A stretch of DNA of 64,000 nt, taken from NCBI GenBank assembly GCA_028753945.1, contig JAPNXP010000001.1, positions 14,622,501 through 14,686,500 on the forward strand, written 5' to 3'. Shown here in pieces: positions 1-10,960 of this stretch. The notes under the pieces are model-generated. The model worked only from the letters and a program-made list of their open reading frames with translations. It made no database searches and was not told the DNA's origin. Position numbers and translations under genes: made by a program. Numbering within the stretch: position 1 is the first letter of the stretch; every line of letters starts with the position of its first letter. This DNA comes from Hexactinellida sp. DTS-2022 (lineage: Eukaryota > Porifera > Hexactinellida).

Positions 1-327
1 ATCCTGTCGGCACGGCTGTAATTTTAGATTTTTATATGTAAATATGAATCCTTTTTAACATCCTGTTTATGAATGCTCGACTAATCAGAAGCCTTTAACT
101 GCTTTTTTGAAGGTTCCAATTTCCTATTGTGTCCTATAGTGTGGTAAAGTAGTAAAAATAAAATAGCTAAATTTGTCACTATTATCGTGTCACCATTGCA
201 AAAAGCTAAAAAAGATGTATATTTAAATATAAAATTTAAAACTTGCAAATATGCAACAATTAGAGTTCAAAAACAACAAATATATTCATAATAGAAATAC
301 TAGTCATAATATATACAAACCACCACA
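1..327. other. AT-rich stretch, nothing recognised
   Basis: AT-rich sequence without a coding frame or repeat structure that I can recognise. It ends in a CAA microsatellite. Confidence 0.5.
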
Positions 328-356
328 ACTACAACAACAACAGCAACAACAACAGC

Positions 357-392
<36 letters not shown>
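328..392. repeat. CAA/CAG microsatellite
   Basis: An almost pure CAA run with a few CAG triplets, immediately next to the stop codon of the tail exon on the minus strand (GTT/TTG repeats in that gene's 3' flank). Confidence 0.9.
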
Positions 393-393
<1 letters not shown>

Positions 394-612
394 TCACTTA
401 AGGTTAGCGTAGTTGTGAGTATCACTGGTGTTCTGAGTGCCTACAGATTGCATATGAGAGTAGTAAGCAGAGTCATTAGTGGGAGAAGGGATATCAGGTG
501 ACAGGGGGGATACTATATTTAGATCTATGTACTCGTAGGGATGAGGGGGCTCTTTGGGCAGAGAAAGCAGGTGTTTGATCTTTCTGTACATAACAAATAG
601 CAGACACTACGG
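394..612 (-). CDS. Cytoplasmic-tail exon of a putative receptor, YxxL/YxxM motifs
   Basis: This minus-strand frame ends at 394. It reads a short hydrophobic end (CLLFVM), a basic stop-transfer-like YRKIK, and a Pro/Ser/Thr-rich tail of about 55 residues. The tail has several SH2-type tyrosine motifs: YEYI/YIDL, YYSHM (YxxM) and a C-terminal NYANLK. A possible splice acceptor (taccgtag) lies at about 612. The region immediately upstream encodes an Ig-like domain in another frame and the membrane-spanning exon is not evident, so the locus may be partly deleted. A related stretch (YEYIVDINE) is at 1695-1783. The tyrosine spacing is too wide for a canonical ITAM. A tail of an Ig or EGF receptor is an inference. 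The gene is unidentified. Confidence 0.4.
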
Positions 613-902
613 TAGTATTACTGTCGGAAGGAATGTAGCTGGTTATTATCAGCCTAATTCCAGATCTGCTGGTGGTAACACCTAATCCATCTGTGTTAGC
701 AGTGTACCTGATAAGGTCTACACCTCCTATAGTATCGTTATTGTTTATGTTAGAGATAGATGCAGGTGGATTTGACTCTTGAAGGAGACATAAGCACTGG
801 TTACTATAAACGTGGTAGTCGGAGGAGGCATTATGTAACAAACCATCTGTACCTCCTCTCCTATGCAGAGAGGTACATTGGGAGAGAATGAAATGATGTT
901 AT
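613..902 (-). pseudogene. Ig-like domain exon, frame-broken
   Basis: A splice acceptor (ttgcccctctctag) precedes 902. The first frame reads SFSPNVPLCIGEEVQMVCYI, typical of the first strands and first cysteine of an Ig domain. A second frame, one base off, then reads GGVDLIRYTANTDG, SGIRLIITSYIP and VVSAICYV, which looks like the later strands and second cysteine. The frame change lies between about 790 and 860. This is either a decayed domain or a sequence error. It sits directly upstream of the tyrosine-motif tail and would be the ectodomain of the same receptor. Confidence 0.4.
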
Positions 903-921
903 CTAGAGAGGGGCAAATAAG

Positions 922-1095
922 TACAGTATATATCGGATATAAGCACACCGGTTATAAGAACATATCGGATATAAGCACACTATGTTGAGCTACGGATGCC
1001 ATATACCCTGTATAATTTATATCGGTTATAAGAACATGTCAATTATAAGCACATTAAGTGCAGTTCCCGACGATGTGCTTATAACCGGCAGTATA
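922..1095. mobile_element. MITE, 'ggttataagaaca' family
   Basis: Internally palindromic segment with repeated cggttataagaaca and atcggatataagcaca motifs, ending cgatgtgcttataaccgg. The same family recurs at 11559-11715, 24557-24705, 27000-27070 and, as fragments, near 18015 and 39515. Better copies start CAGT and sit between TA dinucleotides. Confidence 0.7.
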
Positions 1096-1529
1096 TCATA
1101 TTGAACAAACCTTGTCCATGAGATGTCTCAATACCAGAAATAAACAAAAACAACAACAACAATTTCATATCTAATTAACAAATAGTCGAAAATTATACAT
1201 ACGTGTATACTATTCTTGCAAACAAATTAACAAAATCTCATTTAATTCTGAGATACAATTTCTATTTTTACCAAATAACAATAATTATATATTATGATCC
1301 AATCTGTAAAAGTAAAAAAATATTCAAACGAATTTTCAAAAAGTAGTATTCAAGTTTTGCAAATCTAAAACCAAATTATAAACAGAATAAACAGACAATA
1401 CTTATTCCTATACATTCGAATTGATACATTAAAAATTAGTTTTCTCATAAGGAGAAGTAAAACTATTTTATCTTCAATCTGAAAAACAAAGTTAATAAAA
1501 TAGAAATCTCTCATAGACACATATCTCCT
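1096..1529. other. AT-rich stretch, nothing recognised
   Basis: No open frame, repeat array or terminal repeat found in this AT-rich spacer. Confidence 0.5.
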
Positions 1530-1694
1530 GGGGCAGACTGAATAGTGGAATCTAGTGGAATCTAGGGTGACTGAATGGTGGAATCTAGTGGAATCCAGTG
1601 GAATTACTAAATTTTAGTGGAATTGACTGAACGGTGGAATCGAGTGGAATCTTTGACTGAATAGTGGAATCGAATGGAATTTGACTGAATGGTG
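1530..1694. repeat. Satellite fragment, 28-bp family
   Basis: Degenerate copies of tgactgaatagtggaatcga-type repeats, introduced by ggggcagactgaatag, which resembles the terminus of the element at 4252-5045. The array directly truncates the tyrosine-motif remnant at 1695-1783. Confidence 0.75.
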
Positions 1695-1783
1695 GAGATA
1701 TTTCGTTAATATCTACTATGTACTCGTAGGTGTGAGGTTGTATAGGAACAGAAGGGGATTTTCTATGAGATTACTGTCATAAA
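1695..1783 (-). pseudogene. Remnant of a second tyrosine-motif receptor tail
   Basis: The minus strand reads PHTYEYIVDINEISPP, alignable with PHPYEYIDLNIVSPL of the tail exon at 394-612. It starts after a possible acceptor (tttatgacag) and is cut at its 3' end by the 28-bp satellite. A possible preceding exon end with donor gtgagt lies at 1949-1983, just beyond the MITE at 1786-1941. This is a paralogous relic; its relation to the EGF exons further upstream is uncertain. Confidence 0.35.
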
Positions 1784-1785
1784 TA

Positions 1786-1941
1786 CAGTAGAACCTCGTT
1801 AATACGAATACGGTTTACCGTTAATACGAAATTCCGGTTAACACGAAAACTATTTCAGTCCCCTTCAAAGCCTTTTCAATACAAATTACAATGGTTAACG
1901 CGAATTCCGGATAAGGCGAACGTACTAACGAGGTTCTACTG
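1786..1941. mobile_element. Pogo/Tigger-type MITE, TA duplication
   Basis: Left end CAGTAGAACCTCGTTAATAC, right end the near-complement GTACTAACGAGGTTCTACTG, flanked by TA on both sides. A second copy of the same family is at about 38306-38472. CAGT ends with a TA target duplication are characteristic of the Tc1/mariner-pogo group. No coding capacity. Confidence 0.8.
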
Positions 1942-1984
1942 TAGTAATATAAACTCACCTTTAGATTTCTTATAAAAGCAGATA

Positions 1985-2878
1985 CAGTAGACCTCTGCGA
2001 GGATCGTATGCGGGCCCGCACCCACCCCGCATTGACTGGTGATTGACCCGTCCCGACCCGCAAGCCACATTTTATAACTAAATGAACCCACAATGACCCG
2101 CGCTAACCAGTATTCTCGCCAAGATTATATAATACGGTGTAAACACTCGGCGCACAATGCGGGCACAATAATATTTAGTTTTAAGGAACAAGGAATACGG
2201 CCAGTGTTATTTTTAAGGAATTGCTTAGAGGGCCCTGCCAACAATTAGAGGCCCTCACTATACATTTCATGATATTGAGTACTTAGCACGTTAAAAATTA
2301 GAGGTCCATTTTGGGCCTCTAATTTGAAAAAAACAAAAAAAACACTGAATACGGCAATTCGTTTTTTGGCGGATATTTGAACAGCGAATTCCGAGTTTAT
2401 TATACAGGATTAAGGAATAATTTACTGTACAATTTTTTCGATCGCAAACTTCTCCCATCTTAAGATAATATTGATCATTAAGTATGTTTAGGAACTACTG
2501 AGGGAACATTGTTACAATAGGGGCACTGCGCCCCCCAAATGAGGCTTAGCGAGAACAGAGACGGAACCGGTCGGGTCTGACCGGCAGGTCGAACCCTGAC
2601 CGGCCGGTCGAGATCTCTATATGATCTATTCGATATCATAATATCATAATTTGTTTTCTGCTATTCATAAATTATTGCTAGCTATGTTTGACCGGTCGAC
2701 CGGCCGGTCGGGTCGGGTCAAATTTCCAACTGCACCGGTCGGATCGGGTCATGAAAATCTCGACCGGTTCCATCTCTGAGCGAGAACACTGACCCGCACC
2801 CGCACCCGCACCACAAAGTATTCTGATCCTTTGATCCGCAAGAACCCGCATTTATTAACCCGCCCCGCGCAGAGGTCT
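1985..2878. mobile_element. Larger TIR element (CAGTAGACCTCTGCG ends), nested
   Basis: Starts CAGTAGACCTCTGCG after TA and ends CGCAGAGGTCTA. The interior has two GC-rich cccgcaccc-type ends, a gaggccctc/ttagagg segment at 2220-2330 and a nested hAT MITE at 2556-2778. It lies between the EGF remnant (2881-3064) and the tail-like remnant, so it separates what may once have been one gene. Confidence 0.6.
2556..2778. mobile_element. hAT-type MITE with 8-bp duplication AGCGAGAA
   Basis: Ends CAGAGACGGAACCGGTCG and the complement of CAGAGATGGAACCGGTCG. AGCGAGAA is duplicated exactly at 2548-2555 and 2779-2786. Subterminal ccggtcgggtc repeats are typical of hAT MITEs. No coding frame. Confidence 0.85.
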
Positions 2879-2880
2879 AG

Positions 2881-3064
2881 AAGACATGTGAAACTCCGAT
2901 ATGTATTTAAGCAAAGTTCCGCACATACACCGTCATTGATAAGACATTCGTCGACATCCAAACATTCGTCATGTTTACGAGTTGGAATCCAATATCACAT
3001 GAACACTGGTAGCTTCCTTTGATATTATGGCAATACCAGTGTATTATACAGCTATTTGTAATTT
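2881..3064 (-). pseudogene. Calcium-binding EGF repeats (fragment)
   Basis: The minus strand reads NIKGSYQCSCDIGFQL, typical of the end of one cb-EGF module. After a one-base frame change it reads ECLDVDECLINDGVCAELC, the start of the next (DVDEC calcium motif). The upstream end is cut by the satellite MITE at 3066-3614 and the downstream end by the element at 1985-2878. With the pieces at 3781-4250 this implies at least four tandem cb-EGF modules of a fibrillin-like extracellular or membrane protein. Frame breaks and insertions indicate a dead or heavily invaded gene. Confidence 0.6.
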
Positions 3065-3065
3065 C

Positions 3066-3614
3066 CATAGATGCATTATACGATCATACGTTATACGTTC
3101 GGGGAGCGTATAATGGATCATATATACGTATAATGGATCATATATACGTTCGAGCGTATAATCAACGTATAACAAATGGCCAACGTATGATACCATCATA
3201 CGATGAAACTGAATTTAGTCAATTTAGTAAAAACTAAAACGTGACTATTAGTGATGCTAAGGAAGACAGGTTTCTTCGATACATAACGTATGGTAACGTA
3301 TAATGAACGTATAATGAACGTATGATGAACGTATGATAACGTATGGTAACGTATAATGAACGTATAATGAACGTATGATAACGTATGATGAACGTATGAT
3401 AACGTATGGTAACGTATAATGAACGTATAATGAACGTATAATGAACGTATGATGAACGTATAATGAAAATCGTATAAAATCATTATACGTTATACGTCGT
3501 ATGATGATTATACGTTTTGACCATATGATCCTCTAACGTATGATGGCATTATACGTTCACCTAACGTATAATGGCACCATATATACGTTATACGTTACGT
3601 ATAATGCATCTATG
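3066..3614. mobile_element. TIR element made of aacgtataatg repeats
   Basis: Both ends read CCATAGATGCATTATACG inward. Between them lie dozens of imperfect 10-12 bp repeats (aacgtataatg, aacgtatgatg) in both orientations. The block interrupts EGF coding sequence. No duplication could be fixed with confidence because the right flank is another MITE. Confidence 0.7.
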
Positions 3615-3615
3615 G

Positions 3616-3780
3616 TAAATACGCTCCTAATCCTGATCTTATCCAATTTTCATACGCCTAATACACACATTAATGTTACGGTATAGGAGTGGATTGCAAA
3701 TTTTCGCGCTCCTAAATTCAAATTTTCCAAAAATCATGCTCCAAAACGTGCGTCTCGCGCTCCTGGATAATTCCTTGGGC
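3616..3780. mobile_element. Dispersed 'ggagcgcgag' repeat, reverse orientation
   Basis: About 165 bp matching, in reverse orientation, the units at 16105-16255 and 29787-29950: end ggaattatccaggagcgcga and the other end with atcaggattaggagcg. The ends are not inverted repeats of each other. The superfamily is not assigned. Confidence 0.6.
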
Positions 3781-4250
3781 AATACGTACATGTCACAACT
3801 GTCAGTTGATTCCTGACATTCATCAATACTGTATCAACACATTGAGAGCGATTCAAAATACGATACCATCGCAAAAATGTTAACACAACCAGTTTCCCTA
3901 CATGCATAGAGTAGGAAGGATGGTTAATCGGTTAACCGTGGCGATAAATCGAATTGTAACCGTAGCCTCAGATCGTTTAACCAACGCCACCCTTGTGCAC
4001 AAGATCCTATTAGATTAACATAACACATATCTCCCCACTGAAACATGTTTCTGTTCCCAGAGCACACTCAGTAATATCCTGTGTTACAAAAGCATTAATA
4101 AGATCCACAGTATTATTGCACTGATGTTTGCAATTAGCTATTCCCAACTGACATTCGTTCTCATCGAAACATAGTCCAGTGTGTGATTAACTGAATACAT
4201 CAGCACAAGTGCATGCATAACTATTGGCTGTGTCACGACATACTAATTCA
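3781..4250 (-). pseudogene. cb-EGF repeats, broken by stops
   Basis: Minus-strand pieces include ELVCRDTANSYACTCADVFS (then a stop), CFDENECQLGIANCKHQC, DITECALGTETCFSGEIC and SIDECQESTDSCDMY. These carry the DxxEC and C-x-C patterns of calcium-binding EGF modules. Stop codons and frame changes separate them. The 5' side is cut at 4251 by the satellite element, beyond which (5055-5200) weak cysteine-containing sequence continues. Same gene relic as 2881-3064. Confidence 0.55.
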
Positions 4251-4251
4251 G

Positions 4252-5045
4252 GGGGCTGACTGAATAGTGGAATCGAGTGGAATTTGACTGAATAGTGGAA
4301 TCGAGTGGAATTTGACTGAACAGTGGAATCTAGTGGAATTTGACTGAATAGTGGAATCGAGTGGAATTTGACTGAACAGTGGAATCTAGTGGAATTTGAC
4401 TGAATAGTGGAATCGAGTGGAATTTGACTGAACAGTGGAATCGAGTGGAATTTGACTGAACAGTGGAATCTAGTGGAATTTGACTGAATAGTGGAATCGA
4501 GTGGAATTTGACTGAATAGTGGAATCGAGTGGAATTTGACTGATTAGTGGAATCGAGTGGAATTTGACTGAATAGTGGAATCTAGTGGAATTTGACTGAT
4601 TAGTGGAATCGAGTGGAATTTGACTGATTAGTGGAATCGAGTGGAATTTGACTGAACAGTGCAATCGAGTGGAATTTGACTGATTAGTGGAATCGAGTGG
4701 AATTTGACTGATTAGTGGAATCGAGTGGAATTTGACTGAACAGTGGAATCGAGTGGAATTTGACTGAACAGTGGAATCGAGTGGAATTTGACTGAATAGT
4801 GGAATCGAGTGGAATTTGACTGAACAGTGGAATCGAGTGGAATTTGACTGAATAGTGGAATCTAGTGGGATTTGACTGAATAGTGGAATCGAGTGGAATT
4901 TGACTGAATAGTGGAATGGAATTGGATTAAATTGTTAAACACTACGTATATGCTATAAGGTATGTGTGTATCATATTACGTTAATTTTCGCCCATGTAAA
5001 TATCTTTGCAACGATTAAACTAGTGTTCCACTATTAGTCAGCCCC
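4252..5045. mobile_element. Satellite-cored TIR element, 9-bp duplication
   Basis: Left terminus GGGGCTGACTGAATAGTGG, right terminus its near complement CCACTATTAGTCAGCCCC. CTAATTCAG occurs at 4243-4251 and 5046-5054. The left three quarters is a tandem array of about two dozen 28-bp units (variants tgaatagtgg, tgaacagtgg, tgattagtgg; tcgag or tctag) that begin with the terminal sequence itself. A 9-bp duplication fits Mutator-like elements, though 7-8 bp is possible depending on where the ends are drawn. It is inserted in EGF coding sequence. Confidence 0.8.
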
Positions 5046-5204
5046 CTAATTCAGTGGATATGAAATAGATTTACTGAAGCAATGATAAGATTTATCTGCC
5101 GTACAGTTTGTATATAGAGATTGTGAGGTATTGTGGTTCTATACACTTTACCAGGTTCGAGGCAATAAGCAGATTGAATCGATAGACTGTATTGAGAAAC
5201 AACA

Positions 5205-6557
5205 GGGCCCGTATTCACTAAGATTACTTAGTACTTAAGTACTAAGTACGTACTTAGTTAAGTACGTACTTAAGTCGTATTCACTAAGAAATATTGTTGT
5301 ACTTAAGTACATACTTAACTAAGTACGTACTTAAGGGCAACACTTATTGAATTTCAGGGTATCTCACGGTGAAAAGGAAGAAATATGTAAATTTCCAATA
5401 TACAATAGATCAAGTCCGAAAATATGTCAAGAAAACGAATCCGAATTTTTTTTTTTAAATTTCACCTTTGAGGTGAATTTGGGAAAAAATTAAAAAAAAA
5501 TTAAAAAAATTAAATATTAAAAAAAAAAAAATTCTGCACCAAATGTTGTTGTTTTTGATCATTCTGAATTTTTTAGAAAACAAATATAAATTTTCATGTT
5601 TTGAAAAAGACACTTTTCAGAAAAGCAAAATCACAGAAAACTAAAAATTTTTGAAACGGACATTTATTGTGAAAAAGGCATATAAGTACGAGTACTAGTC
5701 GGTGCTGGGACCAGAATTTCGAATCTTTTTAATTTTTATTGAGAAATAATTTTTTTAGTGAAAAATATAGATAATTTTCAACAAAAATACTAAAATTAAA
5801 TTTTTACGAAATCTAATTATAAAATCAAAATTGTAAAACCAGCACCGACCAGATAATAGAGTAGAAAACATTTCATAATTGAGGTTACTATTCGAAATCA
5901 TTATTCTAGATAGTAAAAAGTTGATTCTTGGCTAGTATGAATCAGTATAGTATAGAAATTTGAATATGCTATAACCGAGGATATATGAATTCGCAACTTC
6001 TAGTATTATGGATATTTACTAGATAGGTATAGAGCAAATTAATGGCTATTTCAACTTTTTCAAATTCGAATGTTGAAAATTCAATAAGTGTCCCCCTTAA
6101 GTACGAAATTGAATTATATTTATTGAATTATATTTAATAGCATAGCATATTAGTGTATGGAATGCTATTGTAATAGCTTGGTGTATTCTTTTAACTTTAA
6201 AAAGAATATTCTCAATGAAGTTCCTGTGATTTTTATGCTTGAGAAAAAACAGAACTTCTAGAAAACAACAACCAATTGTAATAAATGTTGAAAATAGAAT
6301 CATAAACTTCCCCTAAAGTAAAGCAAGTACTACTAGAAATCTAATACAATGTTCTAATTAAACACCAACGTCTAAAGAGTCAATAAAAGAAAATTCTTAT
6401 TAGTTAAGTCAACTTAGTAGGTTACTTAAGTTTTGTACTTAAGTATGTACTTAAGTACACACTTAAATCTTAGTGAATACCTATCTTAGTGAATACGACT
6501 TAAGTACATACTTAGTACTTAGTAGTACGTACTTAACTTCTTAGTGAATACGGGCCC
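5205..6557. mobile_element. TIR element, GGGCCCGTATTCACTAAG ends
   Basis: About 1.35 kb bounded by GGGCCCGTATTCACTAAG and its complement, with subterminal taagtacgtacttaagt palindromes repeated at both ends. The interior is very AT-rich without a meaningful coding frame. The GGGCCCG end resembles PIF/Harbinger or ISL2EU elements (inference). I could not define a target duplication. Confidence 0.7.
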
Positions 6558-6558
6558 A

Positions 6559-6655
6559 GGAAATTAAGGTCATGGAAATTAACGCTCCATGAAATTAACG
6601 CTATTTGGAGAAATTCGCGTTAATTTCATGGCGCGTTAATTTCCTATAATAAGGT
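6559..6655. mobile_element. Short palindromic MITE, 'ggaaattaacgcg' family
   Basis: Two arms around ctatttggagaaattcg, with ggaaattaa ends. Related copies lie at about 39070-39175 and 39350-39425, in both cases also abutting coding remnants. Confidence 0.7.
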
Positions 6656-6880
6656 ATTCGTAATGAAGTGAGTGCATTGAGTTTGTACAATGTACTTAAT
6701 GGGAATAACGGGTTTCCACTTAGCGACAAAGAATTCAAAGCAGTCAGTCCATTGAATGCATTATCACTGACATATATGCCATTTCCATCCAGGTCTAGAT
6801 ATGTTAAGCTTTTAAGATCCTTAAAGATATTTGGTTCAAGTTTATCGATCTTATTTCCTTCTAGTCCCAAACAACAATTG
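6656..6880 (-). pseudogene. Leucine-rich-repeat fragment
   Basis: An open minus-strand frame with three LRR units: LGLEGNKIDKLEPNIFKDLK, LTYLDLDGNGIYVSDNAF and ALNSLSLSGNPLFPL. These have the LxxLxLxxN spacing of extracellular typical LRRs. It is bounded upstream by the terminus of a dispersed repeat (caacaattgcgctttta, also at 21795 and 48725) and downstream by the MITE at 6559-6655. Only about 70 codons of a larger LRR protein remain, unless neighbouring exons lie outside. No family assignment. Confidence 0.6.
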
Positions 6881-7149
6881 CGCTTTTAATATAACGTAGA
6901 TAGATAGATAGATGAGACACAGTTTACAATGTTATTATATTAATTAGTTGTCAACCTGAAGTTGAGTATAATACCACAGAATTGAAGTAAATAAAATGGA
7001 ATGTCAAGTAAGTTCGAAGGAATGAACTTTAGTTGAATATATCTGTACATAATATTCACTGTAATTATAGAAAATGAGCCTCGAAAGAGTACTTGGAATA
7101 TTTAGCTCAAAATAAATTCACCACTGTAATATATGTATGTATACATGTA
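6881..7149. other. Spacer with TAGA microsatellite
   Basis: A short TAGA run near 6897-6912, then AT-rich sequence with no recognised gene. Confidence 0.5.
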
Positions 7150-7323
7150 CAGTAGTGTTCGCAGTTCGCCTAATAGCAATTGCTCTAATAGCAATATTGC
7201 TCTATTAGCAAGTTACTTTTTGTCCCCAAGCGAGCATTTAATGTTAAATTTGTAATAGCAAGTTCGCCTATTAGCAAGGAAATTTCGTGCAAAATGCGAC
7301 TTGCTATTAGGCGAATACCACTG
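7150..7323. mobile_element. MITE, 'ttcgcctaatagca' family, TA duplication
   Basis: Left CAGTAGTGTTCGCAGTTCGCC, right end ...ATTAGGCGAATACCACTG, with TA on each side. Related copies are at about 28418-28541 and 28842-29000. Confidence 0.75.
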
Positions 7324-7329
7324 TATATG

Positions 7330-8000
7330 TTATGTCGATTTTGTCAAATGTTGATTTTACAAAATCAACATGAATCAACGGAACTAAAACAAGTGTTCGA
7401 CTTTGGCTATATTACTCGGATAAGCCTAGGTTTTATTGCATTTTGTACATAATTCGCTTCATCCAAGTATATACCGACTTGTATGAAGATATTTTTTACC
7501 AAAATGAATTTTTTTACTAAAATGAAAAAATATTCCAGGGTGATTTTGCAAAATCAACGAATAAAAATACCGTATTTACTCGAATAGTAGCCTAGGCGAT
7601 TATTGTTTTTTACTCCATTTTTGGACCAATAATTATGAGCAATTTTCTAGAATATCACATTTTATTACAATTTAGTTATGATAATCGGTTGATAATCGTA
7701 TTGTGAGTTATATTAGATATAAATGTTTACTCCGGGTAGCAGTAATAAATTTTTATTTGCTACTTTAGGGGGGCGATTATTGGAGGTAGGCGATTATTCG
7801 AATAGAGGCTACTATTCGAATAAATACGGTATGTCGATTTTATAAAACAACATTATTTATTAGTTGATTTTGTAAAATCGACATTTCTAATTAGTTGATT
7901 TTGTAAATTCGACATTTCTAATTAGTTGATTTTGTAAATTCGACATTCTGAAATGCTGATTTTGTAAAATCGACATTTCAGAATGTATAATACCACAGGC
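7330..8000. mobile_element. Nested MITE cluster
   Basis: An outer repeat of gttgattttgtaaaatcgac units (several tandem copies at 7860-7985) encloses a palindromic element at 7570-7829. That element has ends CCGTATTTACTCGAATAGTAG and its complement, with TA duplicated on each side. No coding capacity. Confidence 0.65.
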
Positions 8001-8040
8001 TTGAAGTTGATAAAAATCCAGGACAAATATGTTTTGTTCT

Positions 8041-8183
8041 GTTAATATTTATTTATTAATTAAGAACTGATAAGGTCGTTTGGATCTTTAATTTTACAAA
8101 CTAACATAATCCTAACAATTATACACAAACTAGGGAACTAATAACCAATAAGTACAGGTAACACACAAGCCTAAGCAGGGCGG
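8041..8183 (-). terminator. Actin 3' untranslated region with poly(A) signals
   Basis: AT-rich 3' flank of the actin gene. On the minus strand it contains overlapping AATAAA hexamers at about 8047-8060, roughly 125 nt past the stop codon. Confidence 0.6.
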
Positions 8184-9344
<1,161 letters not shown>

Positions 9345-9420
9345 TTAGCGAAGAAAAAGTGGGAATTTGCTAACGGAGTTTCTGAGATAATAGAAGTTAT
9401 AGAACCACGCAGATTTCTGA

Positions 9421-9430
9421 CTTTATATAA
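9421..9430 (-). promoter_or_regulatory. TATA box of the actin gene
   Basis: The minus strand reads TTATATAAAG about 110 bp upstream of the actin ATG, 80 bp downstream of the CArG box. This predicts a start site near 9390 and a 5' UTR of roughly 75 nt. Confidence 0.65.
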
Positions 9431-9461
9431 TAAAGCTGAGAACTGAATCATCAGTAAAATG

Positions 9462-9472
9462 CCTATATATGG
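9462..9472. promoter_or_regulatory. CArG-like element (imperfect)
   Basis: CCTATATATGG has seven A/T bases between CC and GG rather than six, so it is a weak or non-consensus SRF site between the TATA box and the perfect CArG box. Confidence 0.35.
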
Positions 9473-9507
9473 AGAAAACGAGAAACATCGATTGAGATAG
9501 ATTATCT

Positions 9508-9517
9508 CCTTATATGG
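9508..9517. promoter_or_regulatory. CArG box (SRF site) upstream of actin
   Basis: CCTTATATGG fits CC(A/T)6GG exactly and lies about 195 bp upstream of the actin ATG. SRF control of actin genes through CArG boxes is well established in animals, so actin is the expected target. Confidence 0.7.
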
Positions 9518-9589
9518 TAATAATTTGGGAGATTTAATCTGTCTACCAAAATTGTATTGTTTGCAATTTTTGGATAATGAAAAGATCAA

Positions 9590-10259
9590 TTACATGCAAG
9601 ATCTTACTGTGATCATAATTAATAGTTCGGGGTTCAAATTGCAATGGGTTGCAAAAATTCAAATTGCAAAAATTGCAATGGGATTAAAAAGAATAAATAA
9701 CTGGGTCGCTAAGCAATTGGTTTATTTATCTACATATCGTTTTAACAAAGTTCGAAATGTTATACTCGTCCATAATAGCAATTTTCAATTCACCGTAATA
9801 CATAAATCGTAATACAAATATATAATAGTTCCAGTTTCACAAATAATTCTATACTAAGAAAAGTATAAGAGCTAGAGTCGATTTCTTTTCGTTAATTTAA
9901 AGCTAATACATTAAACTAACTAAATGAAATGCACTATAATCAATCGAATTATTGGATTCACCGGGACATCTAGCCTTGATAGTTCGGGGTTCAAATTGCA
10001 ATGGGTGAGTGAATCGAGTTCCATTCGTGCTAGATAAGATTATTTCAATTAAACAATAGGTGCCGACTTAATAACTTAAAGGCATAGTAAATAACAAGCA
10101 CTTATTTCCAATGTATACTGTATACACCAATAATATCACTAATATAAAATATAAATTGATAAATAATACAGGGAGAGGGGGGGATTCCCTCTCTTCAAGA
10201 ATTTGGAAAATATTATGTTGTATTAAGATTAGCTAATAATTGACTACTAGCTATCCTAG
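9590..10259. other. AT-rich spacer with a short direct repeat
   Basis: tagttcggggttcaaattgc occurs near 9622 and again near 9978. The motif resembles a tRNA B-box weakly but no cloverleaf is evident. Otherwise nothing recognised. Confidence 0.45.
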
Positions 10260-10700
10260 TCTAAACTTTGTGTTTGTGTGTTTGTCCAGAATTAATAGGA
10301 AAGACCATAGGCTCTGGAGATCTGAAAATTGGCATGCAGGGGTAATTTTACACGCTAACAATGATCTATTGGTTTTCTAAGCGAAATAGCGAGATTATGA
10401 CGTCATAAAGACCCATATTTGGGAATAACTCTTTCAGTTTTTATTACATTCGCCCACAATTTTAGATGATAACACAACATACAATGAGACACACGTATAC
10501 CGATTTATGGGAATGTGACGTCACGTAGGAACTAATTTGGATTCAACTCTTACACTTTTGGTATGACCTAATGAAAAAATCCAAAATTACAGCTGTGCAG
10601 ACAGCATTTTCTCATTGAGGCATGTATAGAGTAATAATTTCCATATATGGGTGAAATCATTCTCAAAAGTATTTTAGATGTTTCTAGCGTATTTGAAAAC
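10260..10700. mobile_element. Dispersed repeat, 'ttgtccagaattaatagg' family
   Basis: Contains tgtttgtgtgtttgtccagaa, aattaataggaaagacca and tggcatgcaggggtaatttt. Closely related copies are at 18430-18950 and diverged ones at 21490-21840, 48440-48780 and 54985-55250. No coding frame and no inverted ends. Confidence 0.65.
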
Positions 10701-10960
10701 CTAAGTTTAGTTTATTCCATGACGATAAGTAATACATTTTACGAGCAATTAGAAAGGAAACACTGGCCTGGAAATGAAATGAGCAAATACTTGACTTATC
10801 TAGCCGTATAGTAGACCATGGTTTGATTATCCTAAGCTATAAATTAATGAGAAATGAAGTAGTAACTGTATATATTATATTTAGATTTAATAATTCGTAA
10901 TGTAAATTAAAACGTGTGGGAGCTAATATTTCCAAATGAAATAAATCCAGAAAACTTAAA

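Noticed and set aside
3019-3483. Open frames rich in Y/R/I repeats (e.g. LYVHYTFIIRYHT)
   Set aside because: They are translations of the aacgtataatg satellite MITE, not protein-coding.
4470-4664. Frame reading repeated SNSTRFHYSVKFHSIPLISQ
   Set aside because: Product of the 28-bp satellite in one frame; no start context or domain.
9622-10006. ggttcaaattgca repeats as tRNA or SINE B-boxes
   Set aside because: No matching A-box or cloverleaf could be drawn; only a short direct repeat.
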